Shown here one piece after another: positions 10,163 to 18,538 of a DNA stretch of 47,406 bases. Made by a program: the position numbers and the translations under genes. Origin of the DNA: Acidimicrobiales bacterium (lineage in GTDB: Bacteria > Actinomycetota > Acidimicrobiia > Acidimicrobiales > RAAP-2); contig JADGOE010000015.1 in the NCBI GenBank assembly GCA_017883135.1, forward strand, positions 1 to 47,406, given 5' to 3'. Each line of letters opens with the position of its first letter. Within the stretch, counting starts at the first letter, position 1. The notes under the pieces are model-generated. The model had not been told where the DNA came from. It did not search any database and saw nothing but the letters and a program-made list of their open reading frames with translations.

Positions 10163-11530
10163 CTACCCTTCGGTCGCAGCCGCCGCCTGCAGCTCGAATC
10201 CGACCAGGTTGCCGAGCCGGAGGGCGATCTCCTCGGCCACCCCGGCGCCAGTCGCCTCCACCATCACCCGCACCAGCGGTTCGGTGCCGCTCGGCCGAAG
10301 CAGCACCCGCCCGCCGTCGCCGAGCCGCTCCTGCTCTTCGGCCACCGCCGACCACACCGCCCCGGCGTCGGCCAGGAGCTCCGTGTTGGGGACCGGCACG
10401 TTCACCAAGACCTGTGGCACCCGGGTCACCAGCCCGTCCAGCAGGTCGGCCAGCGGCCGGCCGGTTCGCACCAGCAGATCGGCCAGGACCAGCCCGGTCA
10501 GCAGCCCGTCGCCCGTGGTGGCCAGCCTACGGAAGATGATGTGTCCCGACTGCTCCCCCCCGAGGGAGAACCCGTCCTTGTCCAGCGCGGCCAACACGTG
10601 CCGATCGCCTACCGCGGTCTCCCTCACGATGATGCCCCGTCCTTCCATGGCCAGGCGGAACCCGAGATTGGTCATCACCGTGACCACCACCGTGTTGCCG
10701 GCCAACTGGCCCCGTTCGGCCAGGTCGAGGGCGAACAGGGCGAGGAGCTCGTCACCGTTGACCAACGCCCCCGAACCGTCCACCGCCAACAGGCGGTCGG
10801 CGTCACCGTCGAGGGCAAGGCCCAGGTCGGCCTGGTGCTCCACCACGGCGCCGGCCAGAGTCTGGGTGGATGTCGAGCCGCACCCGGCGTTGATATTGGT
10901 GCCGTCCGGCTCGCATCCGATGGCCACCACCTCCGCACCGAGTTGCTCGTAGGCGCGGGCGGCCAGCGACGACGCTGCACCGTTGGCGCTGTCGACCACC
11001 AGCCGGATGCCGTCGAGCGTCCGCCCGTCGAGCAGCGTGGCCAGGTGCTCGACGTAGCTGTCCCCGAGGTCGAGGTCTCCGGTCAGGCTTCCGACGCCGT
11101 GCCCCTCGAGGCTCCGAGGACCCTTGGCCGAGGGGTCGAGTGCCCGCTCCAGCTCATCCTCGATCGCCGCCTCGGTCTCGAGGCTCAGCTTGGCCCCTCC
11201 GGCGGCGAACAGCTTGATCCCGTTGTCGGCGAAGGGGTTGTGGGAAGCGGAGATGACCACGGCGGGGAGGTCGCGTCTGGCCGACAGCCAGGCGAGGGCC
11301 GGGGTGGGCAGCACGCCGACGTCGATCACGTCGGCCCCTTCGCTGGCCAGCCCGGCGGACAGCGCGGCCTGCACCATCGGACCCGACTTCCGGGTGTCCC
11401 TCCCGACCAGGAACGTGGTGGCGGTGATGGTGCGGGCGATAGCCCTCCCCAACGCGAGGACCAGTTCTGGCGACAGTTCGACGTTGGCGACACCCCGGAC
11501 GCCATCGGTGCCGAACCGGGCTTTGATCAC
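10163..11530 (-). CDS. glmM: Phosphoglucosamine mutase GlmM
   Basis: Interconverts glucosamine-6-phosphate and glucosamine-1-phosphate between the GlmS and GlmU steps. The phosphoserine loop VVISASHNPFADNGIKLF is at about residues 97-114, the metal site is LALDGDADRLLAVD, the sugar-binding loop is FSLGGEQSGHIIF, and the phosphate-binding loop is LRPSGTEPLVRVMVEA. Length 455 is typical. It starts with GTG (VIKARFGTDGVRG) four bases after rpsI, so it is probably read with rplM-rpsI. It is followed by glmS after 61 bases that contain a 14-bp GC palindrome at 10146-10159 and no convincing promoter. Confidence 0.97.
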   Translation of the reverse strand: MIKARFGTDGVRGVANVELSPELVLALGRAIARTITATTFLVGRDTRKSGPMVQAALSAGLASEGADVIDVGVLPTPALAWLSARRDLPAVVISASHNPFADNGIKLFAAGGAKLSLETEAAIEDELERALDPSAKGPRSLEGHGVGSLTGDLDLGDSYVEHLATLLDGRTLDGIRLVVDSANGAASSLAARAYEQLGAEVVAIGCEPDGTNINAGCGSTSTQTLAGAVVEHQADLGLALDGDADRLLAVDGSGALVNGDELLALFALDLAERGQLAGNTVVVTVMTNLGFRLAMEGRGIIVRETAVGDRHVLAALDKDGFSLGGEQSGHIIFRRLATTGDGLLTGLVLADLLVRTGRPLADLLDGLVTRVPQVLVNVPVPNTELLADAGAVWSAVAEEQERLGDGGRVLLRPSGTEPLVRVMVEATGAGVAEEIALRLGNLVGFELQAAAATEG

Positions 11531-11534
11531 CGGC

Positions 11535-11933
11535 CTACCGCTTGGAGTACTGAGGAGCCTTGCGGGCCTTCTTCAGGCCGTACTTCTTGGACTCCTTCTC
11601 CCGCGCGTCACGAGTGAGGAAACCTGCCTTCTTCAACGAGGCACGCAGCTCGGGGTCGAGCTCGCACAGGGCCCGGGCAATGCCCAGGCGGAACGCGCCG
11701 GCCTGGCCGGACACCCCTCCACCGTCGATGGTCACGTCGATGTCCCACGACTCGGTGGTCTCGGTCAGACGGAGCGGCTCGGTGACCAGCATCCGGTGGG
11801 TGGCCGAGGTGAAGTACTCCTCGAACTTGTGTGAATTGACGGTGATGGCACCTTGGCCGGGTCGGATCCGCACGCGGGCCACGGCCCGCTTGCGGCGTCC
11901 TGTGGTCTGGCAGATGGGGGCGGCGTTGGCCAC
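11535..11933 (-). CDS. rpsI: 30S ribosomal protein S9
   Basis: Small-subunit head protein whose C-terminal tail reaches the P-site tRNA. The 132 residues show the [23 protein letters not shown]-terminal segment, [50 protein letters not shown], and the invariant C-terminal SKR. The start is GTG with a GAGGAG ribosome-binding site six bases upstream. It lies 51 bases after rplM, the usual rplM-rpsI pair, and four bases before glmM. Confidence 0.97.
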   Translation of the reverse strand: MANAAPICQTTGRRKRAVARVRIRPGQGAITVNSHKFEEYFTSATHRMLVTEPLRLTETTESWDIDVTIDGGGVSGQAGAFRLGIARALCELDPELRASLKKAGFLTRDAREKESKKYGLKKARKAPQYSKR

Positions 11934-11984
11934 GTTGTGCTCCTCGCGATCGATTGGAAGTAGGTGTCCGGTCCCGCTGGGCGC

Positions 11985-12452
11985 TTACGCGCCACTCCGG
12001 GTGGACGCCGTGCGGCGTGCGCCCGGGATGTCCAACGGCTCGGGGGACTGTGCGACATGGGGATGGTCCGCACCGGCATAGACCTTGAGCTTGGTCGCCA
12101 TCTGGCGCCCCAAGCGGTTCTTCGGGAGCATGCCCCGGATGGCGTTGCGCACCACTTGGTCGGAACGGTCGACCATCAGATCGCTGTACCGGGTCGCGGT
12201 CAGCCCACCCGGGTAACCGCTGTGCCGGTAGGCCAGCTTGGTCTCCGCCTTGCCCGATGTGAGGACCACCTTGTCCGCGTTGATCACGATGACGTGATCA
12301 CCGGTGTCCACGTGGGGGGCGAAGATCGGCTTGTGCTTACCGCGCAGCACCGCGGCCACCTCGGTGGCCAGGCGCCCGAGGACCAGGCCGTCGGCGTCGA
12401 CGATATGCCAGGCACGGGTGATGTCAGCGGGCTTTGGAGAGTACGTGCGCAC
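11985..12452 (-). CDS. rplM: 50S ribosomal protein L13
   Basis: Early-assembly large-subunit protein. The 155 residues begin VRTYSPKPADITRAWHIVDA and contain VLRGKHKPIFAPHVDTGDHVIVINADKV, HSGYPGGL and NAIRGMLPKNRLGRQM, all typical of uL13. The GTG start has an AAGGA ribosome-binding site. The C-terminus (PLDIPGARRTASTRSGA) is a short extra tail. A promoter is predicted about 140 bases upstream, so rplM-rpsI probably begins its own transcription unit after truA. Confidence 0.96.
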   Translation of the reverse strand: MRTYSPKPADITRAWHIVDADGLVLGRLATEVAAVLRGKHKPIFAPHVDTGDHVIVINADKVVLTSGKAETKLAYRHSGYPGGLTATRYSDLMVDRSDQVVRNAIRGMLPKNRLGRQMATKLKVYAGADHPHVAQSPEPLDIPGARRTASTRSGA

Positions 12453-12591
12453 GAAAGTTCCTTGTTCGATGATGCCGGGAGATGACGCACCTGCCGGTGC
12501 AGGATTTGGTGTGGGCTGCCGATCCGAACGAGCTGCGAGCAGAGCTCACGCTCGCCGCGTAGTCGGCCTGGGCCCAACCCGGCGACCTCCC

Positions 12592-12621
12592 ACGATAGGA
12601 CGAAATGGCCCTGTTCGGCAA
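12592..12621 (-). promoter_or_regulatory. Predicted promoter of rplM-rpsI
   Basis: On the minus strand: TTGCCG (12616-12621), an 18-base spacer, and TATCGT (12592-12597). It lies in the 174-base gap between truA and rplM, leaving a leader of about 135 bases. A small hairpin (GCACC, four-base loop, GGTGC at 12487-12500) precedes the rplM ribosome-binding site and may take part in control; that is inference. Confidence 0.5.
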
Positions 12622-12626
12622 GCCGG

Positions 12627-13478
12627 TCAGTCCTCGTAGCCGACCGCGGTCAGGGTCAGGCCGTGGGGAGGAGCGGGCTGGCCGGCCTGTTGGCGGTCGG
12701 CCGACCGCAGGATCCACAGGATGTCGGAGGGGCGCTTCCGCCCCCGACCGACGTCGACCAGGGTACCCACCAGCGACCGCACCATCTGGTGGCAGAAGGC
12801 GTTGGCCTCGATTTCGAAGGCCAGGAGGTCGCCCACGGCCGGCGCCAGCGCCGGGCCCGGCCAGTCGTCCCGGTCCGGATCACTCAACCGGCTCCACCGG
12901 GCGTCGAGCACCCGGCGGGGGATCGGATCGTCCGGCGTGGACCCCGGAACCCGTCGACAGAAGGCGCGGAAGTCGTGCTCCCCGAGCAGCGCATCGGCGG
13001 CCGCCGTCATCGACCGCAGGTCGAGCGGGCCGGCGACGTGCCAGGCCAAGCCGGACAGCAACGGGTCGGCCACCGGCGCGTCGACCACCAGGTAGCGATA
13101 GCGCCGGGCCTTCGCCGAGCGCCGCGCATCGAAGCCCTCGGGCGCCACACCTGCCTCCCTGACCACGATGGCCGGCCCGAGCTGGCTGTTGCACGACTTG
13201 ATCACGGCGGAAGGGTCGAGGGTTGCCGCCACCTCGGCGGGGAGGTCCACATGGACCACCTGGTCGAGCGCGTGCACTCCGGAGTCGGTGCGCCCGGCAC
13301 AGGTCAGTGAGACCTCGGTCCGGGTGATCCTCCCCAGCGCCTCGGCCAGGGCACCACCCACGGTCGGCTGTCCCTCCTGGGCGGCAAAGCCGTGGAAGCC
13401 TGCGCCGTTGTAGGCCAGCCGCAGGCGCCACCGGACGGTCCCGTCGCCCAGCCCCCCGGAGACGGGGGGCTCGCTCAC
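12627..13478 (-). CDS. truA: tRNA pseudouridine(38-40) synthase TruA
   Basis: Isomerises uridines 38-40 in the anticodon arm. Visible motifs are [22 protein letters not shown], the catalytic-Asp loop [19 protein letters not shown], the [11 protein letters not shown] stretch, [11 protein letters not shown], and [24 protein letters not shown]. At 283 residues it is of normal length. The GTG start overlaps the rplQ stop as GTGA, so truA is the last gene of the infA-rplQ unit, as in many actinobacteria. Confidence 0.95.
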   Translation of the reverse strand: MSEPPVSGGLGDGTVRWRLRLAYNGAGFHGFAAQEGQPTVGGALAEALGRITRTEVSLTCAGRTDSGVHALDQVVHVDLPAEVAATLDPSAVIKSCNSQLGPAIVVREAGVAPEGFDARRSAKARRYRYLVVDAPVADPLLSGLAWHVAGPLDLRSMTAAADALLGEHDFRAFCRRVPGSTPDDPIPRRVLDARWSRLSDPDRDDWPGPALAPAVGDLLAFEIEANAFCHQMVRSLVGTLVDVGRGRKRPSDILWILRSADRQQAGQPAPPHGLTLTAVGYED

Positions 13479-13828
13479 ACCAGTTCGATGCGGGCCATCG
13501 GGGCGTTGTCACCCAGGCGATTGCCCAACTTCAGGATCCGGGTGTAGCCGCCCGGCCGTTCGGCATATCGGGGCCCGATCTCCTCAAACAGCTTGTGCGC
13601 CATGTCCTTGTCGCGGATGAACGCGACCACGTTGCGGTGACGGGCGACGCCACCCTTGGCCGCCGCAGTGATCACTTTCTCTGCCACCGGCCGGAGAGCC
13701 TTGGCCTTGGCCTCGGTGGTCACCAGGTACTCGGCGGCGATCAGCGAGGCCACCAGGTTCCCCATCATCGCCTTCTGGTGCGCGGAGCTGCCGCCGAAGC
13801 GGCGACCTTTCTTCGGAGTACCGAGCAT
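13475..13828 (-). CDS. rplQ: 50S ribosomal protein L17
   Basis: Large-subunit protein near the exit tunnel. Its 117 residues start [30 protein letters not shown], containing the family's G-R-x-x-G-S-S-x-H-x-x-A-M motif. It continues through [18 protein letters not shown] and ends [25 protein letters not shown]. It follows rpoA by nine bases and overlaps truA by four. No tail or extension is present, in contrast to several other ribosomal proteins in this cluster. Confidence 0.97.
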   Translation of the reverse strand: MLGTPKKGRRFGGSSAHQKAMMGNLVASLIAAEYLVTTEAKAKALRPVAEKVITAAAKGGVARHRNVVAFIRDKDMAHKLFEEIGPRYAERPGGYTRILKLGNRLGDNAPMARIELV

Positions 13829-13837
13829 CGCGGAACC

Positions 13838-14776
13838 TCAGTCCTTGACCCGCAGGGACAAGCCCCGCTCGTCGAGCTTCTGGAGCACCTCGTCGAGTGA
13901 CTTCTGCCCGAAGTTGGTGATGTTGAGCAGGTCGTCGAGCGTCCTGTCGACCAACTCGCCGATGGTGTTGATCTGTGCACGCTTGAGGCAGTTGCGAGGT
14001 CGCTCGGTGAGGTCGAGGTCCTCGATGCGGAGGTCGAGGTCGGGAGAGCCGGTGCCGATGGCCCCAACTTCGCCGAGTTCGAGTCCCATGGGCTCGTCCT
14101 CCAGGTCGGCGACGAGGCCGACCAGGGTCCGCAGCGTGTCGCCGGCCGAGGCCAACGCCTCACTGGGGGTCAGCGATCCGTCGGTCTCGATGTCGAGGAC
14201 CAGCCGATCGAAGTCGGTGGACTGCTCGACCCGCACCGGCTCGACGGTAAAGGCCACTCGCCGCACCGGCGAGAAGATCGCATCGATCGGGATCACCCCG
14301 ATGATGCTCGAGCGCTTGTTCTTGTCGGCGGACAGATAGCCACGACCCCGCTCGACGGTGAGGTCCACCGCCAGGTGCCCCTTGCTGTTGAGGGAGGCGA
14401 TGTGCTGTTCGGGGTTCAGGACCTCCACGTCGGCCGTTACCTGCAGGTCCCCTGCGGTGGCGTCGCCCGGCCCCCGCTTGTCGAGGCGGATGGTCACCGG
14501 CTCCTCGCTGTGCACCCGGAACAGCAGGTCCTTCAGGTTGAGGATCAGGTCGGTGACGTCTTCCTTGACGCCTGGGAGGGTGGTGAACTCGTGCAGGGCA
14601 TCGTCGAAGCGGACCTGGGTGATCGAGGCACCCGGGATGGACGACAACAGCGTGCGGCGGAGGGAGTTGCCCAGGGTGTGGCCGAAGCCCGGATCGAGCG
14701 GTCCGACGGCAAATCGCTGGCGGTTGTCCTCTTCTTCACCGATGGCTTCGACGGTGGGTCGCTGGATGATGAGCAT
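13838..14776 (-). CDS. rpoA: RNA polymerase subunit alpha
   Basis: Dimerising alpha subunit that nucleates polymerase assembly and contacts upstream promoter DNA. The N-terminal domain shows PLDPGFGHTLGNSLRRTLLSSIPG, about residues 26-50, and the dimer and beta-contact region. The C-terminal domain (about residues 245-312) has the helix-hairpin-helix stretch CLKRAQINTIGELVDRTLDDLLNITNFGQKSLDEV. Length 312 is normal. The ATG follows GAGGAG at about 11 bases. A 105-base gap to rpsD contains a hairpin just after the rpsD stop. Confidence 0.98.
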   Translation of the reverse strand: MLIIQRPTVEAIGEEEDNRQRFAVGPLDPGFGHTLGNSLRRTLLSSIPGASITQVRFDDALHEFTTLPGVKEDVTDLILNLKDLLFRVHSEEPVTIRLDKRGPGDATAGDLQVTADVEVLNPEQHIASLNSKGHLAVDLTVERGRGYLSADKNKRSSIIGVIPIDAIFSPVRRVAFTVEPVRVEQSTDFDRLVLDIETDGSLTPSEALASAGDTLRTLVGLVADLEDEPMGLELGEVGAIGTGSPDLDLRIEDLDLTERPRNCLKRAQINTIGELVDRTLDDLLNITNFGQKSLDEVLQKLDERGLSLRVKD

Positions 14777-14854
14777 GCTGATCGTGGCTCCTCGGCAGTG
14801 TGATGCGCAGGTTCGGTTGTGGTCGGGGGTTCGTTGAGTGCGGCTGGTCAGTCG

Positions 14855-14873
14855 CCGATCGACCTGCGATCGG
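14855..14873 (-). repeat. Hairpin between rpsD and rpoA
   Basis: A perfect seven-base stem, CCGATCG and CGATCGG, around a five-base loop, nine bases after the rpsD stop. No U-tract follows, so it is more likely an mRNA processing or stability element, or a weak attenuator, than an intrinsic terminator. Confidence 0.4.
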
Positions 14874-14881
14874 CTGGTCGG

Positions 14882-15529
14882 TTACTTGGAGTAGAGCTCG
14901 ACGATGAGCTGTTCTTGGACCGGCTCGTCGATGTGCTCGCGCAGCGGAAGCGAGAACACCCGGACCTCGAAACGGTCGCCGACCGCCTCCAACCACGGTG
15001 GCAACTGTCGATCGAGCGTGTCCATGTTACGGCGGACGTGGAACAGTTCACGCGACGACGGCTTGAGAGCGACGACATCGCCCAGGCGCACCCGGTAACT
15101 CGGGATCGTCACCCGCTTACCGTTCACCAGTACGTGACCGTGGCGGACGAACTGGCGGGCCTGGGACCGGCTGGCGCCCCACCCGGCCCGGAATGCCAAG
15201 TTGTCGAGGCGCTGCTCGAGCATGCGCAGCAGGTTCTCACCGGTGATGCCCGGTGCCCGGCTGGCCTCCACGTAGAGGTTGTGGAATTGGCGCTCCAAGA
15301 GTCCGTAGATACGGCGGGCCTTCTGCTTCTCGCGCAGCTGACCGAGGTACTCGGAGCCCTGGCGCATGCGGTCGCGGCCGTGCTCACCCGGAGGATAGGC
15401 GCGGCTGTGGCGATCGGTCACCGCCTCGGAGACCGGGCACTTCATCGAATAACAACGTTCGCCCTTCAAGAAGAGCTTGGTGCGCTCCCGGCGGCAGAGC
15501 CGGCAGACGGGTCCGGTATAACGAGCCAT
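14882..15529 (-). CDS. rpsD: 30S ribosomal protein S4 (zinc-binding form)
   Basis: Primary 16S rRNA binder that starts 30S assembly. I chose the ATG at 15529, giving 215 residues starting MARYTGPVCRLCRRERTKLF. Cys 9, 12, 26 and 31 form the zinc-binding version of the N-terminus. The S4 RNA-binding domain appears as RLDNLAFRAGWGASRSQARQFVRHGHVLVNGKRVTIPSYRVRLGD, about residues 95-140. It follows rpsK by 32 bases in the alpha-operon order rpsM-rpsK-rpsD-rpoA-rplQ. The upstream in-frame sequence to 15745 is not S4-like and belongs to the rpsK region. Confidence 0.97.
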   Translation of the reverse strand: MARYTGPVCRLCRRERTKLFLKGERCYSMKCPVSEAVTDRHSRAYPPGEHGRDRMRQGSEYLGQLREKQKARRIYGLLERQFHNLYVEASRAPGITGENLLRMLEQRLDNLAFRAGWGASRSQARQFVRHGHVLVNGKRVTIPSYRVRLGDVVALKPSSRELFHVRRNMDTLDRQLPPWLEAVGDRFEVRVFSLPLREHIDEPVQEQLIVELYSK

Positions 15530-15561
15530 AAGTGTTCCTTGTGTCCCTTCGTGCCCCGGCC

Positions 15562-15969
15562 CTAGACCCGACGCCGCTTCTTGGGGCGGCAACCGTTGTG
15601 CGGGATGGGGGTGACGTCCTTGATGCCGGCGACTTCGATGCCGGCGGCGGCCAACGACCGGATGGCCGTCTCGCGGCCTGAGCCCGGGCCACGGACCAGC
15701 ACGTCGACCCGACGCACGCCGTGTTCCATCGCCCGCTTCGCACACTGTTCAGCTGCAAGCTGAGCGGCGAAGGGGGTGGACTTCCGAGAGCCCTTGAACC
15801 CGACGTTTCCGGCGGAGGCCCAGGCCAACACATTGCCCTCCGGGTCGGCAATCGACACGATGGTGTTGTTGAACGAACTCTTGATGTGGGCGACGCCGAA
15901 GGTGATGTTCTTCCGCTCGCGCTTGCGAGGTCGCCGCGGCGCGGCGGCAGGCTTTGTGGGCTTGGCCAT
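15562..15969 (-). CDS. rpsK: 30S ribosomal protein S11
   Basis: Platform protein of the 30S subunit. Its 135 residues contain [65 protein letters not shown] and a C-terminal [18 protein letters not shown], all diagnostic. A basic N-terminal stretch of about 20 residues (Lys/Pro/Arg-rich) is typical for actinobacterial S11. The ATG lies directly against the rpsM stop, with no spacer. Confidence 0.98.
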   Translation of the reverse strand: MAKPTKPAAAPRRPRKRERKNITFGVAHIKSSFNNTIVSIADPEGNVLAWASAGNVGFKGSRKSTPFAAQLAAEQCAKRAMEHGVRRVDVLVRGPGSGRETAIRSLAAAGIEVAGIKDVTPIPHNGCRPKKRRRV

Positions 15970-16347
15970 CTACTTGCGAACCTTCTTCTTTCCGGCGACC
16001 GTCTTCTTCGGTCCCTTGCGGGTACGAGCGTTGGTGTGGGTGCGCTGACCATGGACGGGCAGGCCCTTGCGGTGACGGATGCCCTGGTAGCAACCGATCT
16101 CCATCTTGCGTTTGATGTCCTGGGAGACATCGCGGCGGAGGTCGCCCTCCACCTGGAGGTTGGCATCGATGTAGTTGCGGAGGCGGGTCACCTCCTCGTC
16201 GGTCAGGTCCCGGACCCGTGTGTCGCGGCTGGTCTCGGTGGCGGCACAGATCTGCTGCGCGGTGGTCCGGCCGATGCCGAAGATGTAGGTGAGCGAGATC
16301 TCCAACCGCTTCTCACGGGGGATGTCGACGCCTGAAATGCGGGCCAC
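15970..16347 (-). CDS. rpsM: 30S ribosomal protein S13
   Basis: Head protein that contacts the 50S subunit and P-site tRNA. The 125 residues start [33 protein letters not shown] (helix-two-turn-helix domain) and end in the basic tail [31 protein letters not shown]. The start is GTG. It is 37 bases after rpmJ and abuts rpsK. Confidence 0.98.
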   Translation of the reverse strand: MARISGVDIPREKRLEISLTYIFGIGRTTAQQICAATETSRDTRVRDLTDEEVTRLRNYIDANLQVEGDLRRDVSQDIKRKMEIGCYQGIRHRKGLPVHGQRTHTNARTRKGPKKTVAGKKKVRK

Positions 16348-16384
16348 GTGTTCTTCTTTCTCTCTTACTGCTGGTCCGCGACCA

Positions 16385-16498
16385 TCAACCCTGGCGCTGC
16401 TTGTGCCGCGGGTTTTCGCAGATGACGATGACCCGCCGGTGCCGGCGGATCACTTTGCACTTTTCACACATCGGCTTGACGCTCGGTCGAACCTTCAC
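16385..16498 (-). CDS. rpmJ: 50S ribosomal protein L36 (zinc-binding form)
   Basis: A 37-residue protein read directly from the sequence: it starts with GTG ([14 protein letters not shown]), continues [20 protein letters not shown] and ends RQG. The C-x2-C, Cys and His ligands of the zinc form are all present, so this is the zinc-dependent L36 rather than the zinc-free paralogue. An AAGGA ribosome-binding site lies upstream. The infA-rpmJ-rpsM order is the standard actinobacterial one; 106 bases separate it from infA. Confidence 0.95.
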   Translation of the reverse strand: MKVRPSVKPMCEKCKVIRRHRRVIVICENPRHKQRQG

Positions 16499-16604
16499 GT
16501 TCTCGTCCTTGTCTCGTACTGCTCACACGACTCACACTTCACAACTCGACGGTGCACCTGCGCCGTGAGCGCCTGTCGGCCGGCACCCCATTCGGCGCCC
16601 ACGC

Positions 16605-16829
16605 CTACTTGTAGCGATAGGTGATCCGCCCCCGAGCCAGGTCGTAGGGAGTGATCTCCACTTGCACCTTGTCCCCGGGGAGGATTCGGATGCGGTGCAT
16701 CCGCATCTTTCCGGAGCTGTGGGCCAGCACTTTGTGCCCATTCTCGAGCTCTACCCTGAACATGGCGTTGGGCAACGGCTCCACGACCGTCCCCTCGAGC
16801 ACGATGGCATCTTCCTTAGGCTTGGGCAG
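16605..16829 (-). CDS. infA: Translation initiation factor IF-1
   Basis: Binds the 30S A-site during initiation. The OB-fold core is clear: [38 protein letters not shown], and an ending of ITYRYK. The start is unusual. A GAGGAG ribosome-binding site (16836-16841) lies six bases before an in-frame CTG (16827-16829), which would give a 74-residue protein starting at LPKPKEDAI, matching the family's 72-73 residues. No ATG, GTG or TTG is nearby. The nearest upstream in-frame ATG (at 16888) adds 20 non-homologous residues and has no ribosome-binding site. I call the CTG as start but cannot prove it. Confidence 0.93.
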   Translation of the reverse strand: MPKPKEDAIVLEGTVVEPLPNAMFRVELENGHKVLAHSSGKMRMHRIRILPGDKVQVEITPYDLARGRITYRYK

Positions 16830-16864
16830 GTGAATCTCCTCGATACTCTGTCGTTCTCGTACCT

Positions 16865-16884
16865 CGTCGACCCTGGGGTCGACG
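16865..16884 (-). repeat. 20-bp palindrome upstream of infA
   Basis: CGTCGACCC and GGGTCGACG separated by two bases, 35 bases upstream of the infA start. As DNA it could bind a dimeric regulator; as RNA it could form a hairpin near the ribosome-binding site. No regulator is evident. Confidence 0.6.
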
Positions 16885-17002
16885 TGCATCACGGGCAATG
16901 CCGTCGCCCGTCCGCACCGCATTCGGAGGCACACCGGAAGAGCGCCACCTGGAGCTGGATCGGCAGACCACAACACACCCGTGGCCAGCCGAATCACCAG
17001 TC

Positions 17003-17031
17003 TAGCCTTTCGCTGCCAAATTGCCAGTCCG
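17003..17031 (-). promoter_or_regulatory. Predicted promoter of the infA-truA unit
   Basis: On the minus strand: CTGGCA, a 17-base spacer, and TAGACT, about 175 bases upstream of infA. It lies in the 288-base gap after map, beyond the strong hairpin, so the alpha-operon genes probably have their own start here. The -35 is one base off the usual TTGNNN form. Confidence 0.4.
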
Positions 17032-17051
17032 ACCTCCATCTCACCCCGGCG

Positions 17052-17098
17052 GAGCCCGTTCCGGGGGCGCGGGGCCGGGTTCCGGGGCCCCCGGGCTC
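17052..17098 (-). terminator. Long GC hairpin after map, possible terminator
   Basis: The outer stem is GAGCCCG and CGGGCTC and an inner stem is GGGGGC and GCCCCC, beginning about 19 bases after the map stop. No U-tract follows. High-GC actinobacteria often end transcripts at hairpins of this kind, so partial termination before the infA promoter is plausible. Confidence 0.45.
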
Positions 17099-17117
17099 TT
17101 GCCGTCGCAACGGCGGA

Positions 17118-17861
17118 TCAGAGGACCGTGAACACCTCCGGACCCTCGTCGGTCACCGCGATGGTGTGCTCGAAGTGGGCCGAGAGGCGGCCGTCGACGG
17201 TCACTACGCTCCACCCGTCGTCCAGCAGGACCGTCCCCGCCTCGCCGGCATTGACCATCGGCTCGATGGCAAAGACCATGCCTGACTTGAGGGTGGGTCC
17301 CGGTGTACCGGGCCAGTAGTTGGGAACCTGGGGTTCCTCGTGCATGGCCGTGCCGATGGCATGGCCCACGTACTCGCGGACGACCGAGAAGCCGGCGGCC
17401 TCAGCGACCTGTTGGACCGCCCGCCCCACTTCGTGCAGGCGGTTGCCGGGTCGCAGCTGCTCGATGCCGGCAAAGAGGCTGCGCTCGGTGACCTCCATCA
17501 GCCGGGTTGCCTCGGCGGAGACCTCGCCCACGCCGGCGGTGTAGGCCGCATCGCCGTGGTAACCCTCGACGATCGCCCCACAGTCGATCGAGATGATGTC
17601 ACCCTCCTCGAGGATGACCTTCTCCGAGGGGATGCCGTGCACGATCATCGAGTTGAGAGACGTGCAGACCACGGCAGGAAACCCGTGGTAGTTGAGGAAG
17701 TTGGAGCCCGCCCCCCGGTGCTCGAGCACCTCGCGGGCCGCCCGGTCGATATCCGCGGTGGAGGCCCCGGGGCGGATGACGGCCCGGGTGGCCTCGTGGA
17801 TCTCGGCCACCACCCGGCCCGCTTTGCGCATCTTGGCCAGTTCGTCGGCATTGCGCCTCAC
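17118..17861 (-). CDS. map: Type I methionine aminopeptidase
   Basis: Removes the initiator methionine from nascent proteins. The 247 residues carry the five metal ligands in context: IISIDCGAIVEGYHGDAAYT (two Asp), VGHAIGTAMHEEPQVPNY (His), FAIEPMVN (Glu) and SAHFEHTIAVT (Glu). The N-terminal substrate-pocket His lies in NYHGFPAVVCTSLN. I chose the GTG at 17861 (VRRNADELAKMRKAGRVVAE), which overlaps the adk stop as GTGA. Upstream in-frame sequence is the shadow of adk. The secY-adk-map order is standard. Confidence 0.97.
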   Translation of the reverse strand: MRRNADELAKMRKAGRVVAEIHEATRAVIRPGASTADIDRAAREVLEHRGAGSNFLNYHGFPAVVCTSLNSMIVHGIPSEKVILEEGDIISIDCGAIVEGYHGDAAYTAGVGEVSAEATRLMEVTERSLFAGIEQLRPGNRLHEVGRAVQQVAEAAGFSVVREYVGHAIGTAMHEEPQVPNYWPGTPGPTLKSGMVFAIEPMVNAGEAGTVLLDDGWSVVTVDGRLSAHFEHTIAVTDEGPEVFTVL

Positions 17862-18538
17862 GTAAGCCGGCCACCCTTCTGGTCCCGCCGCTCCTCGATG
17901 ACCTTGACCATCCGGCGGGTGACGGCATCGGGCGATCCGGTGCCCGGAACCGTCTCCAACTGGTGACGGGCCCTGTACCACTCGATGAGCGGGGCGGTCT
18001 GGCGCTCGTAGAGCTCCAGCCGGCGGGAGATCGCCTCTTCGGTGTCGTCCTCACGCTGGACGACCTCGCCACTGCAGACGTCGCAGGTCCAGTTGACCCG
18101 CGGCGGTGCCGACAGCGAATAGTTCGCTCCGCAGTCGATGCAGACACGGCGGGCAGCCAACCGACGGAGCACCTGGCTGGTGTGGACCTCGATGTCGATG
18201 GCCAAGTCGAGTTCGAACGGGGCGAGGATGGTAGCCAGGCGCTCCGCCTGAGCCACGGTGCGCGGGCATCCGTCCAGCACGAACCCGCGGGCGCGCACGT
18301 CACTTTCGCCCAAGCGCTCGGAGATCATCTCCATGATCAGATCGTCGCCAAGCAGTTCGCCGCGGTCCATCTGGTCCTTGGCCTTCTGGCCGACGGCCGT
18401 GCCCTGCTTGACCGCGGCGCGCAGCATGTCCCCGGTCGAGACGTGGGGAACGACGTAGTGATGGGAAAGGCGCACACACTGCGTACCCTTCCCTGCCCCC
18501 TGTTTGCCGAGGACAACGAGCCTGGCGCCTGGTACCAC
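17858..18538 (-). CDS. adk: Adenylate kinase (zinc LID type)
   Basis: Converts ATP and AMP to two ADP. The 226 residues include the P-loop GKQGAGKGTQ at 11-20 (GPPGAGKGTQ in most members), the AMP-binding STGDMLRAAVKQGT, and GFVLDGCPRT. The LID domain has two C-x2-C pairs (CIDCG and CDVC) that would bind zinc, as in Gram-positive enzymes. A 20-residue C-terminal extension ends ERRDQKGGRLT. The GTG start lies directly against the secY stop, with only a weak ribosome-binding site, so coupling to secY is likely. Confidence 0.96.
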   Translation of the reverse strand: MVPGARLVVLGKQGAGKGTQCVRLSHHYVVPHVSTGDMLRAAVKQGTAVGQKAKDQMDRGELLGDDLIMEMISERLGESDVRARGFVLDGCPRTVAQAERLATILAPFELDLAIDIEVHTSQVLRRLAARRVCIDCGANYSLSAPPRVNWTCDVCSGEVVQREDDTEEAISRRLELYERQTAPLIEWYRARHQLETVPGTGSPDAVTRRMVKVIEERRDQKGGRLT

